Assembly (NCBI GenBank): GCA_015234045.1
Contig: JADFWU010000001.1
Coordinates: forward strand, 186,001-250,000
DNA: 64,000 bases
From: Magnetococcales bacterium
Lineage (GTDB): Bacteria > Pseudomonadota > Magnetococcia > Magnetococcales > JADFWU01
Direction of reading: 5' to 3'
The position numbers and the translations under genes are program-made. How positions within the stretch are numbered: position 1 is the first letter of the stretch; every line of letters starts with the position of its first letter. Positions 1 to 8,393 of the stretch are shown here, in pieces. Below the pieces are notes generated by a model, which worked only from the letters and a program-made list of their open reading frames with translations, was not told where the DNA came from and did not search any database.

Positions 1-1206
1 AGAGGCAGTGGCATCCAGTGCACTATTACGTTGAGGGCCAAAGGCTTTGGGAAAACGATGGGCTACGATACGACCAAGAACAACATTGGCATCGGTAATG
101 GTGGCGGGTCCGCCCAGGCCGTAACAGGCTGGACCCGGATTAGCGCCGGCAGAGTCTGGACCAACGGTGAGTTTTCGTCCGTCAAAGCTCAGAATAGAGC
201 CACCACCAGCGGCAACGGTCTCCACATGCAGCATTGCTGCCTGATAGCGAATACCGGCGGTTTCCACCTCTAAAGTACGTTCCAAGGCACCATCATAGCG
301 ACACACATCGGTAGATGTGCCACCCATGTCAAAGCCGATGGATTGACTATCTCCTGTGGTCTCAGCTAGAGCTTGAACACCAAGTACACCGCCCGCTGGA
401 CCGGATAAAATGGCATCTTTACCAGAAAATCCTTCAGGTGGCAGAAGCGTGCCGGCACTGCTCATGAAATGGATTGGAATATCGCCGGTCCATTGGCGAA
501 CCTGACGAATATAGCGTTTGAGAACCGGTGTCAGATAGGCATCAACAAGGGTCGTTTGACCACGACCAACCGCTTGAATCAGTGATAGCGTTGCATGAGA
601 AGGAGAGACCTGTTCAAATCCCGCATGACGTGCAATTTCAGCAGCCTGTTGTTCATGCTGTGGATTTTTCCAGCTGTGCAGAAAAACAATCGCAATGGCT
701 TTAATACCGTGTGACTTGAATGACTGTAAGGCGGTTTTGATAGCATCCGTATTCAGGGATTCCAGGCACTTACCTTGAGCATTCATCCGTTCAGGGATTT
801 CAGCTACAGCTTGGTAGAGTTTTTCGGTTTTTTTAATTGCCAGAGCAAATAGTTCGGGTCGTTGTTGGGTGCCAATTTCCAGAAGATCACGAAAACCTTT
901 GGTAATTAACAGGCCGACCGGGCTGCCTTTGCGCTCTAGTAGGGCATTGGTTGCTACTGTTGTACCAAGCCGAATCCAGGCGACCTTACGCGCTGGTATG
1001 ATCTCATTCTGACCTAAACCAAGCAGTCTACGAATACCTTCAATGGCGGCATCCGGGTAGGTGCTGGATTGAGAAAGCAGTTTGCAGGCATGGTGCTGAC
1101 CGTCCGGAGCAATGCCAATGATATCAGTAAAGGTGCCGCCACGGTCTACGGCAAAACGCCACCGGTTGGAACCGGTGGCGTTAGTGGTATTTGTCTTGGT
1201 TTGCAT
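1..1206 (-). CDS. 5-oxoprolinase / hydantoinase A-type protein (5' part, runs off window)
   Basis: Only the first 402 codons are inside the window; the 3' end lies beyond base 1. The N-terminus reads RFAVDRGGTFTDIIGIAP, the HyuA/OplA N-terminal ATPase motif, then TTVATNALLERKG, then SGPAGGVLGVQ and GFDMGGTSTDVCRYDG, all typical of the hydantoinase/5-oxoprolinase family. Members hydrolyse 5-oxo-L-proline or hydantoins with ATP in the cytosol. Whether this one is a HyuA-HyuB fusion cannot be seen. The ATG at 1206 is the only start that keeps the conserved N-terminus, but it has no clear ribosome site, and a perfect palindrome lies within its first codons. It sits 42 bases downstream of the bactofilin gene on the same strand. 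Family assignment is firm; substrate is not. Confidence 0.88.
   Translation of the reverse strand, partial: MQTKTNTTNATGSNRWRFAVDRGGTFTDIIGIAPDGQHHACKLLSQSSTYPDAAIEGIRRLLGLGQNEIIPARKVAWIRLGTTVATNALLERKGSPVGLLITKGFRDLLEIGTQQRPELFALAIKKTEKLYQAVAEIPERMNAQGKCLESLNTDAIKTALQSFKSHGIKAIAIVFLHSWKNPQHEQQAAEIARHAGFEQVSPSHATLSLIQAVGRGQTTLVDAYLTPVLKRYIRQVRQWTGDIPIHFMSSAGTLLPPEGFSGKDAILSGPAGGVLGVQALAETTGDSQSIGFDMGGTSTDVCRYDGALERTLEVETAGIRYQAAMLHVETVAAGGGSILSFDGRKLTVGPDSAGANPGPACYGLGGPATITDANVVLGRIVAHRFPKAFGPQRNSALDATAS
1157..1180 (-). terminator. Perfect 24-bp palindrome inside the start of the oxoprolinase gene, terminator-like
   Basis: Arms of 11 bp (CGCCACCGGTT and its exact complement) flank a GG loop, followed on the minus strand by TTTT. 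It looks like an intrinsic terminator for the M23-bactofilin transcription unit, yet it is codons 10-17 of the next reading frame. It could act as a terminator or attenuator that limits read-through into the oxoprolinase gene. Confidence 0.45.
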
Positions 1207-1248
1207 AAAAAAGCGTGTATCCGATAGGTAGATGCACTGCTTGAAGGA

Positions 1249-1779
1249 TTAACTCTTTGTGGATTTTGATATACCAGGCGTACTGGCTGCACCCACCGTA
1301 CCGACATTGGGTAGTGGTGGTGGTGTCAATCGGCCTGTGTCACTCTTGTTCTTGTCGTTTTTATCGTCTTTCTGTTTATCTGCCTTGGTCGCAGCTTTCT
1401 GAGCGGTGTCTGCTGTTTCTTTACCTGTCTCTTTCAACTGGCTTTCACCTTGAAACAGGCTTCCACGTTCGATAACCAAAACACGGGAAGAGATGTTACC
1501 TGAAACATTACCACCAGATAGAATCTCTATTTCACCGCAATCAGCGGTGCCTTCAAAACGACCGGTAACAATCAGTTTCTTGGAATGAATCTCACCGTCA
1601 ACTTTACCTGTTTTACCAATGGTAATCAGGCTGTTGGAACGAATCTGGCCAGAGAATTCTCCATCCACATGTAGTTTGCATTCAATGGAGATCTCACCTG
1701 TTATTTTTGTGCCAGCTGCAATGACGGTGGTGTTGGATTTGTCAATTTTCGGTTCACTAGCTTTATTAAAGATTGCCAT
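1249..1779 (-). CDS. Bactofilin (polymer-forming cytoskeletal protein)
   Basis: 176 residues. A short N-terminal tail (MAIFNKASEPK) precedes the bactofilin beta-helix at about residues 17-110, with the repeating GxxxxGEI/GxVxGxI pattern (TKITGEISIECKLHVDGEFSGQI, GKVDGEIHSKKLIVTGRFEGTADCGEI). The tail after residue 115 is rich in Lys, Asp and Thr and probably disordered. Bactofilins self-assemble without nucleotide into membrane-associated filaments that localise cell-wall enzymes and other partners. The gene begins 79 bases inside the end of the upstream M23 peptidase gene; this pairing is conserved in many bacteria and implies joint control of cell shape or curvature. The start is supported by similarity to usual bactofilin N-termini. 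Confidence 0.93.
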   Translation of the reverse strand: MAIFNKASEPKIDKSNTTVIAAGTKITGEISIECKLHVDGEFSGQIRSNSLITIGKTGKVDGEIHSKKLIVTGRFEGTADCGEIEILSGGNVSGNISSRVLVIERGSLFQGESQLKETGKETADTAQKAATKADKQKDDKNDKNKSDTGRLTPPPLPNVGTVGAASTPGISKSTKS

Positions 1780-2771
1780 TTAACGCCCTTTTCCTTAAAC
1801 ACGACCTCATAATTGTCCAGGCTCCATTTCATAAACCGATCAGGATTCAGGGTATTATGGATAAAGCGCACTTCGTAATGAAGATGTGGACCGCTGCTCA
1901 TTCCGGTGTTGCCAGTTTTGGCTATGATATCGCCTTTTTTAACAAATTCACCATTGTCCACCAATACTTCGCTCAGATGACCATAGGAGGTTCTGAAACC
2001 ATAATTGTGTCGCAAGATGACCAAGTTACCGTAGCCACTTTTCTTATGGAATCCACCAAATTCCACAACGCCATCACCGGTTGCGATGACCGGTGTACCA
2101 GTCTCAGCCCGAAGATCAACACCGGCATGAAACTCCTTACGCTTCAGCGTAGGATGGATGCGCGAACCGTAACTGCTGGTCACTCCCTTATAAGCTAATG
2201 GGTAACCATTGGGAACATTTGCAAGCATCTGCTGTTTTTGTGAGATGGTTGTACCGGCTTTTACAACCCGGTCCATCAGAGAACTGCCTTCTCTGGCAGA
2301 GACACCGATCAGACCTTCAAGGTCACCAATTCTTGAGCCGATTGCCTGATTTTCTTTTTCGCGCCGATCAAGGATCAAACGCAGTTCTTGTTCTCGTTGA
2401 GCGATGACCAGACGGGCCAATTCCATCCGTTCAGGCAAGGTCAGATTGGGTGTTGCTTCCACACCAACCATTTGTTCGATAAAGTCTACTTTGTTGTCGA
2501 GTTCGTCAAACTCTTCCAACTTGCTGTTGATGGTGCGAGACAGATCGACATTTTCGTCTTGGAGTTGCGCCAAGCGTGCTTCAACATTCTGTTTTTTTGT
2601 TTGCAATTCAAAAAGGGAGCCCTGGAGATAAAAAATAAGTCCTAGGGTTAGCACCACCAGACCCAAGGCACCCAAAAGAAAATACCGGATGATATACCGA
2701 GTATTTTCGGGAACCTCAAAGTGTCGGGAGCCTGATGGCTCTGTGATAGTGACTGTGAATCGTTGACTCAT
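1701..2771 (-). CDS. M23 family peptidase (membrane-anchored LytM-type endopeptidase)
   Basis: 356 residues from the chosen ATG at 2771, which has AGAGGACGG about 12 bases upstream; a longer reading from 2810 adds only non-conserved residues. A transmembrane segment at about 25-48 is followed by a coiled coil (about 52-150) and a C-terminal LytM domain with the metal-binding motifs HAGVD, SYGHL and HLHYEV. All the usual zinc ligands are therefore visible, so it should be an active peptidoglycan endopeptidase in the periplasm, anchored by its N-terminus. Its last 26 codons overlap the bactofilin gene in another frame, so translation is likely coupled. The bactofilin-peptidase pair probably works in localised wall remodelling. 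Confidence 0.93.
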   Translation of the reverse strand: MSQRFTVTITEPSGSRHFEVPENTRYIIRYFLLGALGLVVLTLGLIFYLQGSLFELQTKKQNVEARLAQLQDENVDLSRTINSKLEEFDELDNKVDFIEQMVGVEATPNLTLPERMELARLVIAQREQELRLILDRREKENQAIGSRIGDLEGLIGVSAREGSSLMDRVVKAGTTISQKQQMLANVPNGYPLAYKGVTSSYGSRIHPTLKRKEFHAGVDLRAETGTPVIATGDGVVEFGGFHKKSGYGNLVILRHNYGFRTSYGHLSEVLVDNGEFVKKGDIIAKTGNTGMSSGPHLHYEVRFIHNTLNPDRFMKWSLDNYEVVFKEKGVKWQSLIKLVNRKLTNPTPPSLQLAQK

Positions 2772-3101
2772 GCGTAAGCACCGTCCTCTGATCCTGCAAA
2801 GATGGAACACATCCGAACAATGATAGCAGATCCATCATTGGTTCGTCACTTAGGATAATGCACTACTTATCGGTTTCAGGTGGCTATTCTGAAGGGATTT
2901 CTCTCAGAGGAAAAGCTTTTTTTTTCGATTTAAAATCCGATAGATGGGAATTTGACATAATGATTGATGTGAATTGAAAGATTGAGATAAACAGAGACTA
3001 TCCATTTTGTCACTAAGTCTGGAAAATAAGCCGAAAAAATAAAAAATTGTCTCAGAATGTTTGAGAGGACGCCAAAATAATCGGCGAAAGTAAAAAATTA
3101 A
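2772..3101. promoter_or_regulatory. AT-rich intergenic region with hairpin upstream of the M23 gene
   Basis: 330 bases without a gene. Positions 2814-2846 form an 11-bp stem (CGAAC-AATGAT against ATCATT-G-GTTCG, one bulged G) about 43 bases upstream of the peptidase start; it would lie in the leader or promoter of that gene. The rest is AT-rich, with a run of nine T at about 2920. It must also hold the end of the transcript from the kinase gene ending at 3102, but no clear terminator is visible. Confidence 0.35.
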
Positions 3102-4787
3102 TTAATTCTTCAATTCAGTTAAGATCTGTCGAACATCGGCGAGGTAGCCCATGGTCTTTTCGTGATCCTTTTTGCGTGCAGCCATGACAAGACGCAGCAA
3201 AGTAGGGCGTAATCCATCGGATTGAATGCGTTCAGCTGCATTTTTTAACCAGGTTCCTGCACGATCAGCAATATCTTCGTTGCCATCCGTAACAGCCTTT
3301 TCGAATAGCGCCAACTGCGATAAAGCGGCGGTATGAAGGGCATCATCGGAGAGTTGATCAGGGTTCTGGATATCACCATCCATAGCAGGTGGTTGATCCA
3401 AAAGAACTTCTTCATGTACTGTTGCGTTCACGGATGTTTCATTGGCGCGAATGGGCGTTTGCAGATAAAAAACGCTGCCGAAATTTTCCGCACTGACAAA
3501 TCCCAACTGACCGCCCAATAGTTGAGTGAGTTTTTGTGCCAGGCTGAGGCCAAGCCCGGTGCCGCCAAATTGGCGTGTGGCATCGCCGTCACCTTGTATG
3601 AAGGTCTGGAATATCTGGCCTTTTCGTTGTTCGGCAATACCGATACCACTGTCTTCAACAGAAAATCGAATGGTCGGTTCCTGCATTTTTTCTGAAATAC
3701 TATAGCAAACTACCGAGATATCCACGACAACTCTACCGTGTTCAGTAAATTTTACCGCATTATCGCATAACTGGCTTACAATGGCCCGAAGGCGTTGGAT
3801 GTCACCGATAAACATATCAGGCACATCGTGACGCACCCGCCCAAGAAAGCCGAGTCCTTTTTGGGCGGCTTTGTCAGAGAATACCTGGAAAAGTTGCTTC
3901 ATTTCACTACGCATGAAAAAGGGCTTGGGCTTGAGTTTCAGGTTTCCGCTTTCCAGATGTGCAAAGTCCAACAGGCTGTTGATCAGGTCCAAAAGCCGAT
4001 GAGATGATTGACTGACAATGTCGAGATTATGTTTATGTTCCTGATCAATATCCGCTGAGAGGACAAGTTCAGTCATGCCGATAATGGCGTTGAGCGGCGT
4101 ACGCAATTCATGAGTCATGTTGTTGATAAAATTGGTTTTGGCGTGATTGGCCTCTTCCAACTGTTTGGTGCGCTCTTGAACTTTCTCTTCCAACTGCTCA
4201 TTCAGTGCTTTAAGTGCCAGCTGTGTTTCTGAGAGCTGACGATTGCGTTGTACAGCGTTTTCGTAGGTGGATACCAATAGATTGAGAATCTGACGGCGAT
4301 TGGCGGTAACGAGATGTTCCTGATCAACAAACTGAACCACCAAGCCATCCGGCTGGCCTTCCTGGGTAGGTACTGTGCGGATTGGATGGTGAAGCAGGGT
4401 TTGGATACGCTCGAGTAGATCTTCGTCATCCCAAGGTTTGGTCAGATAGTTATCAGCACCCGCGCTTAAGCCTCGAATAACCTCTTGAGGATCGGCCAAA
4501 CTGGTGAGAATCATCACCGGAATGTCCTTTAAAGTGCTGTCCAGCTTTATCTGACGGCACATCTGATACCCATCCATATTGGGCATGTTGATGTCACTGA
4601 TAATCAGATGAGGTACAACTGCTGTCGCTTGTTCCAGACCGTGCTGACCATCATCGGCGGTATGTACCACAAAGCCATGCTTTTGAAGCAGGCGTTGCAG
4701 CATGACCCGTTGGATCGGGCTGTCTTCCACTATTAAAATAATATGGTCAGCATGTGCTGCGTTGCTGGTATCGTCTGAAGTAGCCAT
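3102..4787 (-). CDS. REC-histidine kinase (response receiver + HisKA + HATPase) of the chemosensory cluster
   Basis: 561 residues. An N-terminal receiver (about 17-130) has the acidic pair VEDS, phosphoacceptor Asp in ISDINMPNMDG and the TKPW lysine. A linker with RRQILNLLVSTYENA and a coiled coil lead into HisKA (NMTHELRTPLNAIIGM, His near 226) and HATPase_c (about 335-450; N box CDNAVKF, G boxes DSGIGI and GGTGLGL). No membrane segment: a cytosolic kinase. The C-terminal 85 residues are helical and Hpt-like but lack the histidine of HxLKG. It follows cheB by 14 bases and takes the place that the WspR diguanylate cyclase holds in Wsp operons. Inference: the CheA homologue phosphorylates its receiver, which then tunes kinase activity. 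Confidence 0.9.
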   Translation of the reverse strand: MATSDDTSNAAHADHIILIVEDSPIQRVMLQRLLQKHGFVVHTADDGQHGLEQATAVVPHLIISDINMPNMDGYQMCRQIKLDSTLKDIPVMILTSLADPQEVIRGLSAGADNYLTKPWDDEDLLERIQTLLHHPIRTVPTQEGQPDGLVVQFVDQEHLVTANRRQILNLLVSTYENAVQRNRQLSETQLALKALNEQLEEKVQERTKQLEEANHAKTNFINNMTHELRTPLNAIIGMTELVLSADIDQEHKHNLDIVSQSSHRLLDLINSLLDFAHLESGNLKLKPKPFFMRSEMKQLFQVFSDKAAQKGLGFLGRVRHDVPDMFIGDIQRLRAIVSQLCDNAVKFTEHGRVVVDISVVCYSISEKMQEPTIRFSVEDSGIGIAEQRKGQIFQTFIQGDGDATRQFGGTGLGLSLAQKLTQLLGGQLGFVSAENFGSVFYLQTPIRANETSVNATVHEEVLLDQPPAMDGDIQNPDQLSDDALHTAALSQLALFEKAVTDGNEDIADRAGTWLKNAAERIQSDGLRPTLLRLVMAARKKDHEKTMGYLADVRQILTELKN

Positions 4788-4801
4788 GGTCTATTTAGTG
4801 A

Positions 4802-5863
4802 CTATGTGTTGAGCAAACGTAACAGAGAGTCTGCGACATCCTGAATAGGTAATATTTTCTCAGCTGCACCCAATTGAATAGCTTGATTGGGCATACCAAA
4901 TACAACGCAGGTCTCTTCATCCTGGGCAATGGTGTGTGCGCCACTATTTCGCATGGCGTGCAGTCCGTCCGCACCATCGCGTCCCATACCGGTGAGCAGA
5001 ACACCAATGGCTGATGCGCCAAACTGTTTAGCCACAGAAAAAAAGGTCTTATCAATGGCCGGGATATGGTGTTCGGCTTCATTGCCATGCTTCGACACGA
5101 AGCAACCGTTATCATCCAAAGTGAGATGGCGATCTTCGGGTGGAAAATAGATTGTGCCCGGTTGGGGATGTCTACCATGTTGGGCAATTTCAACGTTGAG
5201 CGGCGTATGGCTGTCAAGCCAACTGACCATTTCGTTGAGAAATCCAGTACTGATGTGCTGAATACAGAGTATCGGAACTGGAAGATTACCGGGCAGTTCA
5301 GAAAAAATCTTTGCCAATGCTTGTGGACCACCAGTTGATGCACCGATGGTGATCAGCCGAATATTTCTTGAACCGATTTTATGAGCTATATCACGCTTGG
5401 GGAGGGCATTATCAGTTGTAATGGTAGGGAGTACACGATTTTTCCGTGAATGACGGCGAATGGGCACTACACCTGATAGTACCTTGATTTTTCGTGTCAA
5501 CTCCCGGCAGAGTCTGCGATTGTTTCCGTCCAAACCGCTACGAGGTTTGGGAAACACATCAACTGCACCAGCTTCCAGAAATTGAAAAACATTATGATTG
5601 TTGTCTGACTGAACAGAAATACTGATCGCCAGAATAGGCAGAGGCGCAATGCGCATGATCTCACGTGTCAGGGCGAGGCCATCCATTTTCGGCATGTGCA
5701 GGTCTGTACAGATCACCTGTGGTTTCAGGTGGGGGATCTGTTGCAGGGCATCCTTGCCGTCTGAAGCGGTGCCAACGACTTCAATCTCCGTCGAGGTGGC
5801 CAGCATCTTCTTCAGTACGCCTAAAGCCACTCGGGAGTCATCCACAAGCATTACCCGAATCAC
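4802..5863 (-). CDS. cheB: CheB: receptor methylesterase / glutamine deamidase with receiver domain
   Basis: 353 residues. Receiver at 1-125 (LVDDSRVALG, phosphoacceptor Asp in CTDLHMPKMDG, near 54). The CheB catalytic domain at about 165-350 carries GASTGGPQAL (Ser near 176), IQHIST (His near 200) and LLTGMGRDGADG (Asp near 293), so the Ser-His-Asp triad is complete. It removes methyl groups from the glutamates of chemoreceptors in the inner-membrane array when phosphorylated by CheA. The start overlaps the end of cheA by 4 bases (translational coupling). In this locus it is equivalent to WspF. Its targets are probably the two MCPs encoded just upstream. Confidence 0.96.
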   Translation of the reverse strand: MIRVMLVDDSRVALGVLKKMLATSTEIEVVGTASDGKDALQQIPHLKPQVICTDLHMPKMDGLALTREIMRIAPLPILAISISVQSDNNHNVFQFLEAGAVDVFPKPRSGLDGNNRRLCRELTRKIKVLSGVVPIRRHSRKNRVLPTITTDNALPKRDIAHKIGSRNIRLITIGASTGGPQALAKIFSELPGNLPVPILCIQHISTGFLNEMVSWLDSHTPLNVEIAQHGRHPQPGTIYFPPEDRHLTLDDNGCFVSKHGNEAEHHIPAIDKTFFSVAKQFGASAIGVLLTGMGRDGADGLHAMRNSGAHTIAQDEETCVVFGMPNQAIQLGAAEKILPIQDVADSLLRLLNT

Positions 5864-8343
5864 ACAAGTCTCCTCAAAGTTTCCAATAATTTCTTCTGTT
5901 CAAATGAACCTTTACTGATATAAGCATTGGCTCCTGCTTCCATGCCACGCTGCATATCTTGTTCTGATGAGAGCGAGGTAACAAGGATAATTGGCATATC
6001 CTGATAGGTGTCATTTTGACGGATTTTGGCAGTTAATGCCAGTCCATCAAGATTGGGCATTTCGACATCTGAGACAACGGCATCAAAGGTTTGTTTGCCA
6101 AGTTTATTTAAAGCGTCCATGCCATCAACAGCGGTTACTACGGTATAACCAGCGCTTTCCAGAATTCTCTTTTCCTGAGTTCGGGTGGTAATGGAGTCTT
6201 CAGCAAGCAGGATGGTTAACCGCTCTTGCTCATTTTGAGCCTCACGCGCCAATGGATCAATCAGTGGTGTGCCTTGGCCTTTCTGAACTGTCTTGATCAG
6301 ATCAGTTGGGTTGATCACCATACACACTTCACCAGTGCCAAGAATTGTAGCTCCTGAGATGTTACGCACCCGTTTAAGCGTATGTCCATGTGGTTTGAGG
6401 ACAATTTCCTGTTCATCCAGCAATTCGTCTACAAAAATACCGAGCTTTTGGCCATTGGCTTGGACAATGATACAGGGCATGACCTGATCTTCAGTACTCA
6501 TGTCCATGTCAGAATCCACAGTAGTGCTGGAAGGGAGTTCCAACAAGGCGGAAAGACGGGCTACAGAGACTGGATTGCCATGAAGATTGATTGTTTCCCG
6601 GCCTTCGATTGGAAACACTTCAGACAGGGCAATACGTTGAACTGAATGAACATAATCCAACGGAATGGCAAAGTGACGATCCGCAACAGAGACGATAAAC
6701 ACCGGTGTGGTGGCCAATGTGATGGGCAAACGGATGGTGAAATGTGATCCTTCACCAGGCGTTGATATAACGGTGATAACACCTTTGAGTTGTTCCACAG
6801 AAGAGCGCACAGCATCCATGCCGACACCGCGACCGGAAACATCAGTTACCATGGAAGTGGTGGAAAGACCTGAAGCAAAGATCAGATTGAACGCATCATT
6901 GTCGGACATTTCTTCCGCTTCTGCCTGCCCAATCAATTTTTTCTGAACTGCGGCTTGGCGGATAGCGTTGACATTCAATCCGCGTCCATCATCCATGATC
7001 TCAATGATTACATGGGTGGGTGTGCGCGAGGCTTTCATGGTCAGTGTGCCTTCTTCAGGCTTTCCCGCCGCCAAGCGCTCATCAGGGTTTTCCAATCCAT
7101 GATGCACGCCATTGCGTACCATGTGCATTAATGGATTTTTCATCTCTTCGATGATCAGCTTATCCGCTGTGGTGTCTCCGCCTTCAACCACAAGACGGGC
7201 TTTTTTGTTCAGTTGGCGGGCTAGATCGCGCACCGTACGCGGAAAAAGGTTGAACATGGTGGAAAGCGGTAGCAGGCGAAGATTGCGAATACCCTCTTCC
7301 AACTCTCTGGCTACCAGTTCAAGGCCAGTTTCATCGTCATAGACATTGTGGCGTAGTAGGGTCAGTTGTTGACTGATCAGCTCAACGTGATCACGTAGCT
7401 CAGTAGAGAGAGTGAGTGTGTTCTGATTGGGATCGTTTGGGTTGAGCTCACGGCTCAACTCCTCGAATTTGATTAAGGTGTCTTCAACTTCGGTCAAACG
7501 GCGCTTGATGCGGGTTTTGACTACAGAAAGTTCACCAGCCTGACTGAGCAACCAATCCAGTTTACGCGGATCAACTCGGATCGTGTCGATCTGAAAGTTT
7601 TTTGAATCTGGAGTTGGCGTTGCACTATTCGTAGCCGGTGAAGTAGCTGATTGTTCCGTTGGCTGTTCTACATGTGTTGAAACTGGTTCTGAAGGGTTTG
7701 GATCAATACGCTCTTTCGCAGGAGGCGCAACTGGTTGCGCTGGTTGCGCTGGCGCACTTACTGGCACGGAAACGGGTTCAGCTGGTACTTTTGTCGGTTT
7801 TGTTGTCTCAACGGCTGTTGGCGTAGGTGCTGGCACAGGTGTTGGCACAGGTGTTGGCACAGGTGTTGGCACAGGTGTTGGCACAGGTGTTGGCACAGGT
7901 GTTGGCACAGGTGCTGGCACAGGTGTTGGTTCAGGCACAGGCGCTGGTTCTTTCTGTCCACCTTCGACCGCTTCATCCTTCATACGAGCTAGAGCATCGA
8001 ATACAGAAATATTAGCCGCTTTACCGGTAACTGCTTCATCAACAAAGAGGCGAATATCATCCATACCCCGTGTCAGCCGATCAACCAGTTCAGGGGTGAA
8101 GGTGAGTGTCATCTTGGAGGCAGCACCAAGAATATCTTCAAAATGATGGGCCAGGGTTTCAACATCTCCAACACCCAGCATGCGGGCGGAGCCTTTTAGA
8201 CTGTGCGCCTCACGAAACAACTCTTTTAGCGTTGCCACGTCATCGGGCTGCTGCTCCAGGTGGAGCAGACCATCATCCAGCTTTTGAAGATGTTCTTCAC
8301 ACTCCGCCTTAAACAGTTCTCGGAGTTCCAGATCCTCAATCAT
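5860..8343 (-). CDS. cheA: CheA-REC hybrid chemosensory histidine kinase
   Basis: 827 residues: Hpt/P1 (1-105, phosphoacceptor in [14 protein letters not shown]), a Pro-rich linker with Pro-Val-Pro-Thr repeats (about 137-175), the P3 dimerisation domain (from about 250), HATPase (about 395-535), a CheW-like P5 (about 540-675) and a C-terminal receiver (705-827; AEDS, Asp in [11 protein letters not shown]). This order is that of WspE/FrzE, not flagellar CheA. There is no P2 domain. The N box reads [10 protein letters not shown] where CheA usually has D before HG, a departure at a Mg-binding position. The nucleotide glycine boxes (DDGRG, GRGVGMD) are intact. It is encoded between the two MCPs and cheB in one operon. 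The attached receiver may be a phosphate sink or an output for other proteins. Confidence 0.95.
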   Translation of the reverse strand: MIEDLELRELFKAECEEHLQKLDDGLLHLEQQPDDVATLKELFREAHSLKGSARMLGVGDVETLAHHFEDILGAASKMTLTFTPELVDRLTRGMDDIRLFVDEAVTGKAANISVFDALARMKDEAVEGGQKEPAPVPEPTPVPAPVPTPVPTPVPTPVPTPVPTPVPTPVPAPTPTAVETTKPTKVPAEPVSVPVSAPAQPAQPVAPPAKERIDPNPSEPVSTHVEQPTEQSATSPATNSATPTPDSKNFQIDTIRVDPRKLDWLLSQAGELSVVKTRIKRRLTEVEDTLIKFEELSRELNPNDPNQNTLTLSTELRDHVELISQQLTLLRHNVYDDETGLELVARELEEGIRNLRLLPLSTMFNLFPRTVRDLARQLNKKARLVVEGGDTTADKLIIEEMKNPLMHMVRNGVHHGLENPDERLAAGKPEEGTLTMKASRTPTHVIIEIMDDGRGLNVNAIRQAAVQKKLIGQAEAEEMSDNDAFNLIFASGLSTTSMVTDVSGRGVGMDAVRSSVEQLKGVITVISTPGEGSHFTIRLPITLATTPVFIVSVADRHFAIPLDYVHSVQRIALSEVFPIEGRETINLHGNPVSVARLSALLELPSSTTVDSDMDMSTEDQVMPCIIVQANGQKLGIFVDELLDEQEIVLKPHGHTLKRVRNISGATILGTGEVCMVINPTDLIKTVQKGQGTPLIDPLAREAQNEQERLTILLAEDSITTRTQEKRILESAGYTVVTAVDGMDALNKLGKQTFDAVVSDVEMPNLDGLALTAKIRQNDTYQDMPIILVTSLSSEQDMQRGMEAGANAYISKGSFEQKKLLETLRRLV
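7825..7932 (-). repeat. Tandem 12-bp repeat encoding the Pro-Val-Pro-Thr linker of CheA
   Basis: Nine 12-bp units (minus-strand sense GTGCCAACACCT), six of them (7837-7908) identical. Each adds PVPT to the linker between P1 and P3. Unit length is a multiple of three, so slippage would change linker length but keep frame. It is not a CRISPR array: there are no spacers. Confidence 0.95.
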
Positions 8344-8393
8344 CCCGGCCTCTCAATTGGCTGATTCATGTGTTGATCAAATTTAAGATGCAA

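Noticed and set aside
7825-7932. Possible CRISPR-like array
   Set aside because: Units are contiguous 12-mers without spacers and encode the Pro-Val-Pro-Thr linker.
7735-7992. Open frames rich in Cys-Trp-His or Gln-His repeats on both strands within cheA
   Set aside because: They are other-frame readings of the 12-bp tandem repeat; the CheA frame is strongly supported by its domains.
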